A stretch of DNA of 64,000 bases, taken from assembly GCA_958450325.1 (NCBI GenBank), contig OY288243.1, forward strand, positions 47,508,878 through 47,572,877, written 5' to 3'. Source of the stretch: Agrostemma githago (lineage: Eukaryota > Streptophyta > Magnoliopsida > Caryophyllales > Caryophyllaceae). This document shows positions 21,706-32,650 of the stretch, piece after piece. The notes beneath the pieces are model-generated. The model worked only from the letters and a program-made list of their open reading frames with translations, ran no database searches and was not told the origin of the DNA. Within the stretch, counting starts at the first letter, position 1. Each line of letters begins with the position of its first letter. Position numbers and translations under genes: made by a program.

Positions 21706-24389
21706 GGCCTAGTCTTAATTATAATAATAAGTGTCTTTTTGTTTTCCGCGTCAAGTCAGGAAGTGTGAGGGGACTTGTCCTCCACCTCCCCAAAAATAAT
21801 GTCCTCGGGCACCTAGCCCACATTTCCTTCTATCAATAAAGAAATCAACTTTTTGACAATGCGCCTCAACAATCGCTTGATTTATAATAACGCACTTTCT
21901 CGCTTAAAACTCGATACTATGTCATTTATCGATAAGAATCAAACATACCTCAAAACAACGAGGGACTACAAGAACCAAGATCTTGTGTACCTTTTTCTTA
22001 CCTATTCCATGTCTGGTATAGAAAGCCACATAACTACCCCTTAGAACGAGCGTTACTGAATCCTATGACGAATCTAGATAGTCTCTTAGCTTGTAATTTA
22101 AGACGAAAGGCAAACCCATTTCCCACAATAAATATCCCTCGAATAAAGACCGGCCAATCCCCACCATAGGTACTAGTCTGACAAAAAAAGAGTCTGAAAT
22201 GGCCAAAAAGAGCCAAAGAAAAAAGTGAAACCGAGGCAAAATCAAACCGGCCCTATTCAATGATCAAGACCGAACTCAACGCTCAAAATGAAACCCCTGA
22301 TCATTCAACTCAACTTCAAATGCAAAGTCCGAACAAAAAGCAAAAAAAGAAAAAAGAAAAAAATGAACATACCAGTCAACTAGCACCCAAATACTAGCCT
22401 CCCTACATTACAACCCTTAAGACCTTCCCAAGACACTTGTTAGGAGACAGGAATTTTGAGGATTCAAGCTCAATAGGATAATCCTAACCGTTAGGGCCAG
22501 ATATGGAAATCAAATCCCACGTGATTTACATCCTGCCCGATTGAAGTCTGAGTCATTTTTACACAGCTTCCCCTTTCCTACCACATTACGAAACCTTAGC
22601 TCATAGCCCTAACTCCACAAAAATCAAACTCCAGATTTTGATCCATCAAAACCACTTACTACCTAGCTCCACACTCCAAAACCACCCAAACTAGTCGCCC
22701 TGACCTAAACACGGTATCTCGATAATTGTCACTTTCAAGGGGTCACACCCAATCACTTCATCTGAGTTCTTAAAATAGGGTGAAAACCCATGTAATACAC
22801 CCTACGCATCTCACATCGATAATTGGCATAACGAGTCTAAAGCAAAATCACTCACATCTAATATGAACTACGAACATGGCTTGATTCTGTCTAAACACAG
22901 ATACGTAGGCAATCCTTCCAAGGGCACAACCAACAAAAATAACAAAATTGATTACTCGATTCGCATGCAAATTGGAACCCCCCATGTTCCGATTAACGAG
23001 TAATTTCAATGATGAAGCACAAACGACGAGCCGAGGACGGGGTGAAAACCCGAAAGGGCGCCCCGGGCAAAATGAAGAAAAGAGTTGCGAGCCGTCATTA
23101 AAAAGAACAAAACAAAAAAACAAAAAAAAAGAACAAAAAAGGTGAGCCGAGGACGGAGTGAAAACCCGAAAGGGCGCTCCGAGCAAAATGAAGAATCGAG
23201 ATGCGAGCCACCACAAAAAAATAAAGTGACACAAAAAAAATGTGCTTCTCATTAATGCAAAATCAATTAAATCAAGCCTTTGTTGAGGCCCTTTACATCG
23301 AGCATCAAAAATCTGGCTACCCCGGAAAATGACAACGTGTCAAACAAAACGCTACAAAAAAACTAGTACAAATACGCTACATAATATCAATGAATATAGT
23401 ACTAAACGACTGGGCTCTACCGGTCCAAGTTTCCCTTTCTCTTACCATTCGGATGTGCTTGTTCGGGTCTCTCACCATAGACCCTCTGAACACACAAGTC
23501 TCTGTCATCTCGGCCAAAGGCGAGTCCAGCCGATTCAATTTCTTCTCCTCACTCACATTTTCAATATGGATCTTGTCAGTTTCGGCCCGTTTAGATTAAC
23601 TGACGAATACTAGGATCGGTAACGCCGTCTTCGGTCGGGCGCTTAGCGACATTAGCCCAAATAGCTTCCTTACTTTGTAGTACAGTCATCTCCACAATCC
23701 TTAACCTTTCTCTCACATCCGACAACCCCAGACGTCAGGAACGACCTCCGAAAGTCGCTAAACCCCTTTCCAAAAGCCGAAATGCTCGCGCAAGAGTGAC
23801 AGGTCCACACGGACGGTACATTTCGTCCACCGGATCCACAAGACTTATACGTTTTTTAAATGTTATTTTTAGGGGGATAAGCTACCTCACCTAGGCGTGT
23901 TGAAGCCCCGAATGACATCATCAATTCACGTCTGTAGCCCAGTACGGTATTGTCACTAAGATATAAAAAGTGGTCTAACTTTTTTTCTTTGCCTCATTTT
24001 AAACATGAATGTCGAGACAGTCACACTTGTCTCCCAACACCGAACACTTTAGCTGCAAAGCACTCTTTACGTTTCTGCGCGTCTTGAGTCAACATTTTAA
24101 TCGACATATTACTTGATCCAACTCCCGGCTCAAACTAACGCATTTCAAAATTCCAAAAATCATTTTCGTACTCTCATACAATCCTAACGCATTTAAAACG
24201 TCCTAAACTACTACGAAATCGCAAACAAACCAAACTTGAAGTGATTACTTGTCAGTCTAAGTCAACATTTCAAAAACAAAACAAAACGCAAATCTAACAA
24301 ATCAATCCAATATACTAAAAGGCTAAAATATACAAATTATACAAACCCAAACATATACCGAGTTCATAAACTAAGGAGGACCCCTAGAG
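21706..24389 (+). other. Non-coding interior of the Retand-type element
   Basis: No pol domain is visible in any frame. Bases 21711-22020 match 49310-49620 of the second Retand-type copy, which ties this stretch to the same family. Around 23865-23912 a segment reappears inverted at about 46040-46075. The rest is AT-rich and I recognise nothing in it. Confidence 0.6.
23028..23215 (+). repeat. Two-copy tandem duplication, 116 bp offset
   Basis: GAGCCGAGGACGG plus GTGAAAACCCGAAAGGGCGC occurs at 23028 and again at 23144, each followed by GCAAAATGAAGA. The copies are separated by A-rich sequence. Confidence 0.8.
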
Positions 24390-25460
24390 GCCGTGCCTAT
24401 GGCTATCACAAGATTACTGATGTCGTCATCTAAACCCAAATCCTTCGGCTCAAAAAGAGGAGATCGGTGTCATCCATGTCCGACAGCATATCTAGAGTAG
24501 CTGTCTCAGGAATCCCTTTGACATCCTCGACAGCACTCGTGGCATGACCCTCAGCCTCAGTCTCAACCTCTACCTCTACCTCAACTCCGCCCCGACATAC
24601 CCGGGAAGACCCTCATAATCGGCCCAAGGACGGGCCACGAACTGCACAAAAAAACCAATATTTCAATGACTCTAAACCTTGAGGGCTACTAAGCAAAACA
24701 AGCCGTAAGAAAGAAACTTACATCTTCGATGCGCAGCTGGTTCACCAGCACATTCTCCGACGGGTAATGGCTCGTCGTGCTCTTGGCCTAAGACAATCTC
24801 CACTCAATCCCCGCCGGAAACCTAACCGAACGAGCACTCATCATCTTAGGTGCCAATCAAGGGAAGTAGGAATAGATCCAAGCTTGCAAAACCCCAAAGA
24901 CATCATTAGCAAAACCAAACCGGACTAAGCAATACCCGAGAAACGAATGCAGAGACAATAACTAACCTCCATCACAAGACCTGGACCCATGATAGGCAAA
25001 GCTGAGACTGATTCCACCTTCAGTGGCCTCACCATGACTTGCAAGCAACGGGTCATCTCCGCGAAAGCTGCGGTCACCCAATCAAAACGTCCTAGCTGAT
25101 CTAAGTTAGCTAGGAAAGGCAAAATCCTAGTACTAAACCTCTCGCCCTTATCCGAGAAGGGGGGTGATCCAAGGATGTACCGCAACCACAGACGGGCATG
25201 GGTCGCACTGGTACTAAGTTAGCTAGGATGCACCGGTGTGTTGGGTACTTGACTCTCTAATACTGACACCCACTCAAAGTGGTCGGTAATGTACGAGCTC
25301 ACCAGATGCATGGGTCGCACTGTATGCCTCACGCTCTAAACAGTACCCGATCCAGCTCTTGACCTCATCACTATTTAACCTAGGGCCCTCAAGAGCCCAC
25401 CTAATCATCTCAGGACCCACGCCTGATCATATAGCCTAAAGCAAAGACGAAATCAACTTG
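24390..25460 (-). pseudogene. Antisense plant-mobile-domain-like relic
   Basis: On the strand opposite gag, several frames give protein-like sequence. About 25185-24925 carries LRYILGSPPFSDKG, then ILPFLANLDQLG and FDWVTAAFAEMTRCL, which resembles the plant mobile domain (DUF-type domain of MAIN/MAIL proteins and some transposons). Upstream, near 25400-25290, a piece reads PEMIRWALEGPRLNSDEVKSW. Downstream, near 24655-24600, is FVARPWADYEG, then an acidic Glu/Val-rich tail. Frameshifts and stops break it throughout. From memory, antisense extra ORFs with this domain have been described in Tat-lineage elements. The assignment rests on my reading without a profile search. Confidence 0.45.
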
Positions 25461-25788
25461 GACACGATACCTAGTAGTTGCAAGATGTACCCTCCCAAAC
25501 TAAGCAAAATAAGCAAGAACGGGATAGTTTACTACCCCAACCGATGAAGCGAGCCTCAAACGACCTCTAATCGAAATCCACCCTCAACAATAAACGAACA
25601 CGTGAACCTCTAGCTAATGAGTCCACTCATACCGGAACGCATGACAGTCAAAGCATAAAACAAACTCAATTGAATCCCGATGCATTCCAAAAATGAAATC
25701 AAAAGCCGCGAACCTAACGAATCCCAAGTAAATTTTAAACCCGCGAGCCTAACGAATCCCAAAGCATTCTTAACGTAATTCAATTCAA

Positions 25789-26310
25789 TGAGCCCCTAGT
25801 AGTGCTCAAAATCCGATTTTGGATGAGTCCCTAGTAGCACTCAATCCAATTCAATTCAATTTTAAATGGGTCCTTGGTAGCACTCAATTTAATTCAATTC
25901 AATGAGAGAGCCCCTGGTAGCGCTCAAAATACGATTTTTGGATGAGTCCCTTGTAACACTCAATCCAATTCAATTCAATTTTAAATGAGTCCCTGGTAGC
26001 ACTCAATTTAATTCAATTCAATGAGCCCAAGGTAGCGCTCAAAATCTGATTTTGGATGAGTCCCTAGTAGCACTCAATCCAATTCAATTCAAGTCAACTC
26101 AATTCAATGAGCCCCTGGTAGCGCTCAAAGTCAATTTTGAGTGAGTCCCTGGTAGCACTCACTTCAATTCAAGTCAAGTCAATTTTAAATGAGCCCCTAA
26201 TAGTGCGCTCAAAATAAATTTAAACGAGTCCCTGGTAGCACTCAAAATCAATTCAATTCAATTCAAAGTGAGTCCCTGGTAGCACTCACCTCAATTCAAC
26301 TCAATTTTAT
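25789..26310 (+). repeat. Hairpin minisatellite, alternating GAGC/GCTC and GAGT/ACTC units
   Basis: I count about 13 units with the core CCCTGGTAG. One class has arms TGAGC and GCTCA, the other TGAGT and ACTCA. They largely alternate and are separated by AATTCAATTCAA-type spacers. The arms stay complementary although the base pair changes between classes. It lies just upstream of the polypurine tract and 3' LTR, where Tat elements often carry tandem repeats. Confidence 0.9.
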
Positions 26311-26727
26311 ATAAATCCCAAAACACTTAGAACAATCAAATCAACCCGAAACGAGTCCCTAAGCATTCAATTCACACCCCTCGGAGGAATACCTAAAGCA
26401 ACAAGCAAAACCGAAATCAACACAACCATCCGCCAAGGATATTAAATCAGAACAAAGACACCAATAAAGGACGTAAGCAAAAGGTCCATGTCAAAGACCG
26501 AAACTACTAATAAAACAAACCCGAGATGAGCTAGCAAGCACAGACACGAGCCCCGAGAAGCAACTGCGAGGAAGGATGTCAGGTACGATTTCTAAGCCTT
26601 GGCTGACAAGCCTCAAGTACGTAGTCCAACGGCTCAAAACAACCTGACCGGACAGCCACCAGGTCGTAATCCTCGATTGACCTGGGCGGCTATACTTTGA
26701 CTTTCGCCTTGTCCAAACCTCAGTCAA

Positions 26728-26739
26728 AGTGGGGGCTTC
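26728..26739 (+). other. Polypurine tract of the Retand-type element
   Basis: AGTGGGGGCTTCT (with one adjoining base) precedes the LTR and matches AGTGGGGGCTC, the tract of the young element at 32640-32650 on the minus strand. Confidence 0.7.
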
Positions 26740-27144
26740 TTTAGACACCCAGATTTGGACTTGGTGGCTGCAGGGGTGCCCGGCAAACACCCAATGACGA
26801 TCGGACTGCAACGGGATGCAAGATTACGTTGTTTAAGATAGTTTTTCTATTGAATGGATCAAATAATTACTCGGAAAAATTAATTTAACATCAAGATAGC
26901 CTTAGTCGTGTCATTACGGTCGCGTCGACACTAATTAGAGTCAATTTTGACACCGGGGCCCCGAATCGGTCCAAAAATATGCAAAGTCAAACCCAAGTCA
27001 ACGCGTCGGGCCGAGATGCGCCCGAGGTCCACCAAGCGCTCGATGCGCTAGGGTTAACGGGAAGCCTTAATCTCCAAGAAAACCTAAGATACGCATCTTC
27101 TTCATTTTGGAAAGTTTTGAAATCGGATCTTCAAAAATTCAATC

Positions 27145-27222
27145 GCCTCACACCAGGCTTCCCATAACTAAACTGCCTCACACCAGGCATCCGAGTTTTG
27201 AATCGCTGGACACCAAGCGTCC
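27145..27222 (+). repeat. Three promoter-proximal hairpin units in the LTR
   Basis: The units are GCCTCACACCAGGC twice and CGCTGGACACCAAGCG once, about 22-28 bp apart and ending some 30 bp before the TATA box. Arms differ (GCCT/AGGC against CGCT/AGCG), but each pairs with its partner. Confidence 0.7.
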
Positions 27223-27251
27223 GAATAGTCGATTTGAACTAGGCAAGCAAC

Positions 27252-27259
27252 TATAAATA
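27252..27259 (+). promoter_or_regulatory. LTR TATA box
   Basis: TATAAATA followed by a CCCC run; the same arrangement is at 47225-47232 in the sister LTR. Confidence 0.6.
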
Positions 27260-28836
27260 CCCCCTCATTTCATTCATTCGACACAATTCATTCAAATCTC
27301 TTCTCCCTCTTACTCTTTACGAGTTTCCTCTCTAACTTAGGTCGCACTTCGATACTAAGTAACGATCCACTCGATCGTTTAGTGAATCAACGCTACTCCT
27401 CACTCTCGAGCACCCCACTCGAGCCCGAGGAGACTGTGTTCGACTAGCCAACCCCGGGTCTAGCAGCGGAGCTCTGCCGGACAAACCGCGGAACTAGCCG
27501 TAGTAACGAAACTCTGCCAAAATCACCACATAACGAGCTAGGAGGATCCACCTCGAAGTCGAACAGTCACTAGGTTATCGTCTAAACAAAACTTTACATT
27601 TCTGTACTTTTATTATGCACTTCGATAATGTCAAACGTGGACACTAGGTCCATGGTACGTCCTAAAACACGTAGCGTCCTAAACTTCAACCATAAGCACT
27701 AAAACATCCTAACTAAACCCAAGTAGTTCCGAGATCCGTTCTCAACTATCTATGCATCGTGTCTCGTTTAGTGTACACTTTGAGGGTGCAACTCCTCACT
27801 ATGTGATTTACTTACATTTGGCATTTACCGCTTTCGTATGATTTACCGCTTTTATGACCTTATAATCGCATGCTAAATCACCTAACACAAAATCAAAACG
27901 TAAACAAACTAAAACTGAACAAAGCGATGGTTGGGTTCCGTATTAGTCCCGGTGCTCACCACCTGTGGTTCGATGCATCCCTATTAATACCTAGCCAACG
28001 CATCTTAAGCAGAATACCAAGTAAGGTATACCACGAGAACGACTAATATTCGTATTATCACGTTAAAACTGATTTCCTAATACGTATAATATTAGTACCC
28101 TCTACTCTCCTATGTGTATCTTTTCAAGGCCTGCTTATCACGTGAAATCGCATGCAAAGAATTTAAACGCAACTACTTCGACTAAAAAACTTGTTTGTCC
28201 TTAAACGACCGACATAGCAAAGACATAGGGTTAAAATAATGGATGTTACCGTACTTCCGCCACAATAAAAGAACAAAGTTATCAGCCCACGGATTGATTA
28301 GTAGAGGCCGTTATGTGGGGGCGAGATTGGGTGTTGACGTCTAGCGGATGTTGGCTTCTCAATACGTACCCTCACCCCTTACTCAGAATCGACGGTTTTT
28401 GCATGTCTGAAACCATTGGCAATGAGAGTCGTTCCAGGCATGGAGTGCTTAAAGGTACAAATCTTTACCTTTAGGTCCCATGTCACTCAACTTTGAGCCG
28501 GCTAAGGAACAAAGTTCACTTGAACGGTTTCCGAGTCCCCATAATTGACTCGGTGGCGACTCCACAAATCGGCACCGAATTTGGTTCACTAAAAAGGTCA
28601 TCTTACCAAACATATCGGCCTTTAAACATTTACAACCATGACTCGATCGATTCTAACGAAAACACAGGTGCCCGCACCCGTCTAGTACTATTCTGAATCG
28701 TCATCCAAATCAAGGTCCGACACATCGCCCCGTACGCGAGATCGGACCGACCACCGACCGGAAGGGGCCCACGTGGGTGGCCACTACGAATTACCGGGTC
28801 GGTCCCGCGCGGGGCGCCGGGCGGTGCGGACGAACG

Positions 28837-29477
28837 TCCACACCTAGTCTTTCGCATTCTTTGAGATAGTTTCTGACTATCTCTGGCCTTTGTATTCTTT
28901 GGAACGGATTTTTGTTCCCGGTCTTTTGTATTCGTTGAGATAGTTTCTGACTGTCTCTAGCCTTTGTAATCTTTGGAACGAATCTTTGTTCCTGGTCTTT
29001 TGTATTCCTTGAGATAGTTTCTGACTATCTCTGGCCTTTGTATTCTTTGGAACGGATCTTTCTTTTTGGTCTTTTGCATTCTTTGAGATAGTTTCTTACT
29101 ATCTCTAGACTTTGCACATTGACGAGTGGTTGTCTAAGTTTGGTGACAGTTATTTGCTTTTGATTTTTGTTGGGGTCGTTGTATAAACTCTTGGCGAGTG
29201 CATAACTGTGTTTGCATTGCTTCTTGCACTTGACTTGGTCTGGGGTTCATGGTTTCCCGTTGGGGATGTTAGTTGATTGCTTTGGATTGAGGATTTGTTG
29301 GGGTAATCGATTTGTACTTGCGAAAGGTTTGCTATTCGAACTTGGTATTTTGAGTTGATGAGTACCGCTGGGGATTTTCATGGGTTTGAGCAACGAGTTG
29401 TGTCGGCTTACGGGATTCTCTATTGGAGGGGATAGTATGTTGGTTCCCATGGATTTTAGTACGAGCTGCCATATCAC
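28837..29477 (+). repeat. Flank with 74-bp hairpin minisatellite (28863-29110)
   Basis: GAGATAG-TTTCTGA-CTATCTC starts at 28863, 28937, 29011 and 29085, an exact 74 bp period in four copies. Each of the first three also carries GGAAC...GTTCC. From 29111 to 29477 there is unique G/T-rich sequence up to a CACTA end, with no gene I can support. Confidence 0.8.
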
Positions 29478-30322
29478 TACTACAAATCCCTTTGTTTTGC
29501 GACGCTTTTTTAGGCCACTTTTGTCGCTTAAAAGCGTCGAGAATTTATTTCTCGACGCATTGCCAAAGCGTGGTCTTTTTGGGCGTCAGGAATTTTCGAC
29601 GTTTTTTATCGTCAGGGTTGGTGACACTTGTATGCGTCAGGATTATCGACGCAATAGTCGTCATAAATAACGACGCTTTGGGCCGTCAGTTGCCTTTTAT
29701 TTTACGACGCTTTTTTGCGCCAGTTTCATAGGTTTTGCGCGCCTCTAATTTTTTGCCCTTTTGTATTAACGCTAGTAATATCTCCCTCTTTCTTTCTCTC
29801 TCTCTCCTTCTCTCTCTATATATAATTATATACACACACTAAGCTAGATGACACCAAAAACATTAGACTACGTAGAAAACAATAATTAACTAGAATATAT
29901 CTATCGAAAACAAAATTTTACATCGTAAAATTTCATAATTATAATCAAATTAAATACATCTATTAGCATGCAAAAGTATTGTAATTATTTCATCCAAAGT
30001 CTTAACAATAAAAAACGAAAATAATATTCCCTATTAATGTTTTCAAGCAAAAGGAGAAGATGAAAGGACAAAATGAATTAGGTAACTGACATCAAAAGTA
30101 GTGCTTAGAATAGTCTATAAGCATTAACTAATCAATTTACCATTCTTATATTTGAGTAAATATATATGTTGTTTAAAAAAAATTAAAAGTCTTGCATATT
30201 CTTGACTACACCAGAAAGATTTCAAGCCTTTTGATAAGAGTACAACCAATTTTTACAAATTTGATACCTTTCTCAAAACTTTTTTCCTACAGTAAACTCC
30301 TGTGGTGACCCGTGATAATGCT
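29478..30322 (+). mobile_element. CACTA transposon left end, interrupted
   Basis: It begins CACTACTACAAATCCC, close to the terminus of the CACTA at 13789. Subterminal repeats GCGTCGAGAA, GACGC and GCGTCAGG follow to about 29740. The gag-only element inserted at 30322/39847, so the transposon continues after 39847. I could not find its right end before 44395. Confidence 0.75.
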
Positions 30323-32639
30323 TGTGGACATGACATAGGTCCACCCCGACGCGGCCACGCGCGGGTTTGGGTAGGCGAATGAATCTCCATATGAAACGGA
30401 TCGAATTGAAATTTAGGTCTATGTGGAGTCGCCACCGAATTTTGTGGTTATTCGGAACCATTCGAGCCCACTCTATGTCGTAGTGGTCCGTATACAAAAT
30501 ACGGCCCATTTCCGATGTCTGAGTTTATTGGGCTCGTCCCTTTGCATTTGATACCAATACCGACATTATCGGATATTGTGTATTGAATGACTCTCGTGCG
30601 CCAACGGTTTCGGGCATCCGGAAACCGAGGTTCTGAGTAAGGGGTGAGGGTACGTGTTGGGAAGCCCACAAAGGACACCCAACCCCGCCCGCACATTAGC
30701 GGCCTCTACTAAGAATTCGAGTGACTTACAATACGCGCGCTAGTTAAATGGGAAAATGATATGCAAAGATTATTTTCCCTAAACATGTGAATGGAATTGA
30801 AAAGGGTTTCTAAGTCGATTTAATGCAATTAATTCTACGTCAAAGTGGAATTTTAGCATGTGGATTCATTTTAGTAAAATAAAATAAACGACAAAAATCG
30901 ACAAAGGAAACAATCAAACCGTTAGTAACGATGTAACGAGTAATAAATTGAGTAAAGATATAGATGTGATGAATGCATGATTTTGGAAAGAATAGTAGGT
31001 CACGTGATGGATTAACACGTGTTGACCGAGGTCAAGGAAAAAAATATATCGAGATCTAAAAAAAATGTTTTGTCTAAAAAAATGATGTTCGAAGAATAAT
31101 AATAAAAAAGAGCGAAATTGTTTTCTTCGGAAAATTGATGATTTTATTAAATCGCGTACAAATATTGCGTAATTTGCACTCGACTTAATATTTTCGATAT
31201 CCGTCGTATTCAATATTCGATTATGAAATCGATATTAAATACTTGGAATAATTTATACTCGATTTTGATGTTTGTCATATCCCATATCCGATTATTGAAT
31301 CGGTATGAAATGCTAGAGCGAAAACTTGAAGAAAATAATATAAGTCGTTTTAAATTAACTAGCACGATATAAATTTTCTCCGCGTTTATTAATGTCGTAA
31401 TTAATTCAATTGAATTAGAGGACATCTATATTAGCATCAACGAAAATCGTGTTAATTAATTTATTTGACTAAATCATTAGATTCGACATCCAATTATGGA
31501 ATTGGTATCGAATCTAATAGATCGACACCTTAAAAAAACTCGCCTTGATTCCCTCCGCATCCCGACATCATAATTAATTCTTGCGAATTGTTTGGTGTCG
31601 GATCCGCATCAACGGGTTTCGACCCTTATTAAATATAATGCTTGTTTTTGAAAATTAATGTAAATATACGACTAATGATAATGATGCAAACAAAATAAAA
31701 AAAATATTGTTTAAGTTAACTTATCTCAATAATCAAATAATCGGGGTATTGGAACAAGCGACCGTCAACGCTGTGTGCAGTACACTTGTATATTCGTGTT
31801 TCCTTATTCCGATACCCCTCTTATTCGACACAAATCGATAAGTATTTTAATGTTTTGTATTAGTATTATCGATATTATGATGCAATAAAGGAAAAAAAAA
31901 AGAAATAAAAAAGTAAGAAAAAGCGAAGAAGATGACGAGAGGAAGAGAAGAAGGAGAGAACGGGGTTTTGACACCCTCAACCTACATGTTCTTGTCTCGG
32001 ATCGATCTCGTAACCGTGGCTTTAACACAAGAGTCTTCGAGGTTTTATGGAGGTTAAGTTATGGTGGCTCGGGATTGATTCCTAAAACTAGGTTTAGGGT
32101 TTTTTTTGCTAGTGTGGAATTGCTAGGGTTTGATTAGGGTTTGTAATAGATGTTGTATGTGTGTGTAGGGTTGCTCTAGGGTTTTTTTTCAATGTGTGAA
32201 AGTGTGTTGCATGGGGGTGTTTATATAGGCATGGTCATGCACTTTGGTGTCTAGGGTTTTGCCTTGACGGACTTGACCTGATGGCCCGTCTGAAGATGGA
32301 CTGTTGGTTTTGCTTCTTGAGTTGGACTTTTGATGTTGTGAATGGTTGTTTTGTATGTCTCGGAAACGACCTTGACCAGGGTTGACCCAATCGCAAAAAG
32401 TCGGTTTTAATTCCGGTGTCGGTTTTGGCCCAAATTAGCTTTATTTGATTGAAAACGGCCCACTGGACCTGGATTCGAGGTTGATTTTGTGAGATTTGTA
32501 CTCTGTAAGTGTGTTAGCCAGCGATTAATGGATTTGAGCCCGTATCCGAGCGCATAGAAGCACGTTAGCGTCCGATCATCATCGGGTGTTTTTTGGAAAC
32601 TGCCATAGACACCTGGCAGTCAAAATGCGGGTGTCTACA
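30323..32639 (-). repeat. 3' LTR of the gag-only element
   Basis: Read on the minus strand it runs from TGTAGACACCC to CATGTCCACA, nearly identical to 37525-39841. Near its 3' end (30423-30434, minus strand) it holds TGGCGACTCCAC, resembling the element's own primer site. Confidence 0.95.
32220..32227 (-). promoter_or_regulatory. LTR TATA box
   Basis: TATATAAA on the minus strand; the same sequence is at 39422-39429 in the 5' LTR, which would drive the element. Confidence 0.5.
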
Positions 32640-32650
32640 GAGCCCCCACT
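32640..32650 (-). other. Polypurine tract
   Basis: AGTGGGGGCTC on the minus strand lies directly before the 3' LTR. Confidence 0.85.

Larger units (their letters stand above)
20258..28836 (+). mobile_element. Decayed Tat/Retand-type LTR element, 5' truncated
   Basis: The 5' LTR and leader are missing. What remains is a broken gag (20258-21705), about 5 kb without pol, an antisense plant-mobile-domain-like relic, a hairpin minisatellite, a polypurine tract and a 3' LTR. The gag and the tract AGTGGGGGCTTCT resemble the young element at 30323-39841. Long 3' non-coding regions with tandem repeats and extra antisense ORFs are known for the Tat lineage. Pol may have been deleted, or this may always have been a non-autonomous form. 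Confidence 0.7.
26740..28836 (+). repeat. 3' LTR of the Retand-type element
   Basis: It starts TTTAGACACCC (TG eroded to TT) after the polypurine tract. It is collinear with 46735-48760. The end is placed at GTCCACA by analogy with the young element, whose LTR ends CATGTCCACA. No primer site follows, so it is a 3' LTR. A copy of TGGCGACTCCACA lies inside it at 28554-28566. Confidence 0.7.

Noticed and set aside
26740..28836. This LTR as the 5' LTR of another element
   Set aside because: A polypurine tract precedes it and no primer site follows its inferred end. The internal TGGCGACTCC, which first suggested a primer site, also occurs inside the well-bounded LTR of the young element.
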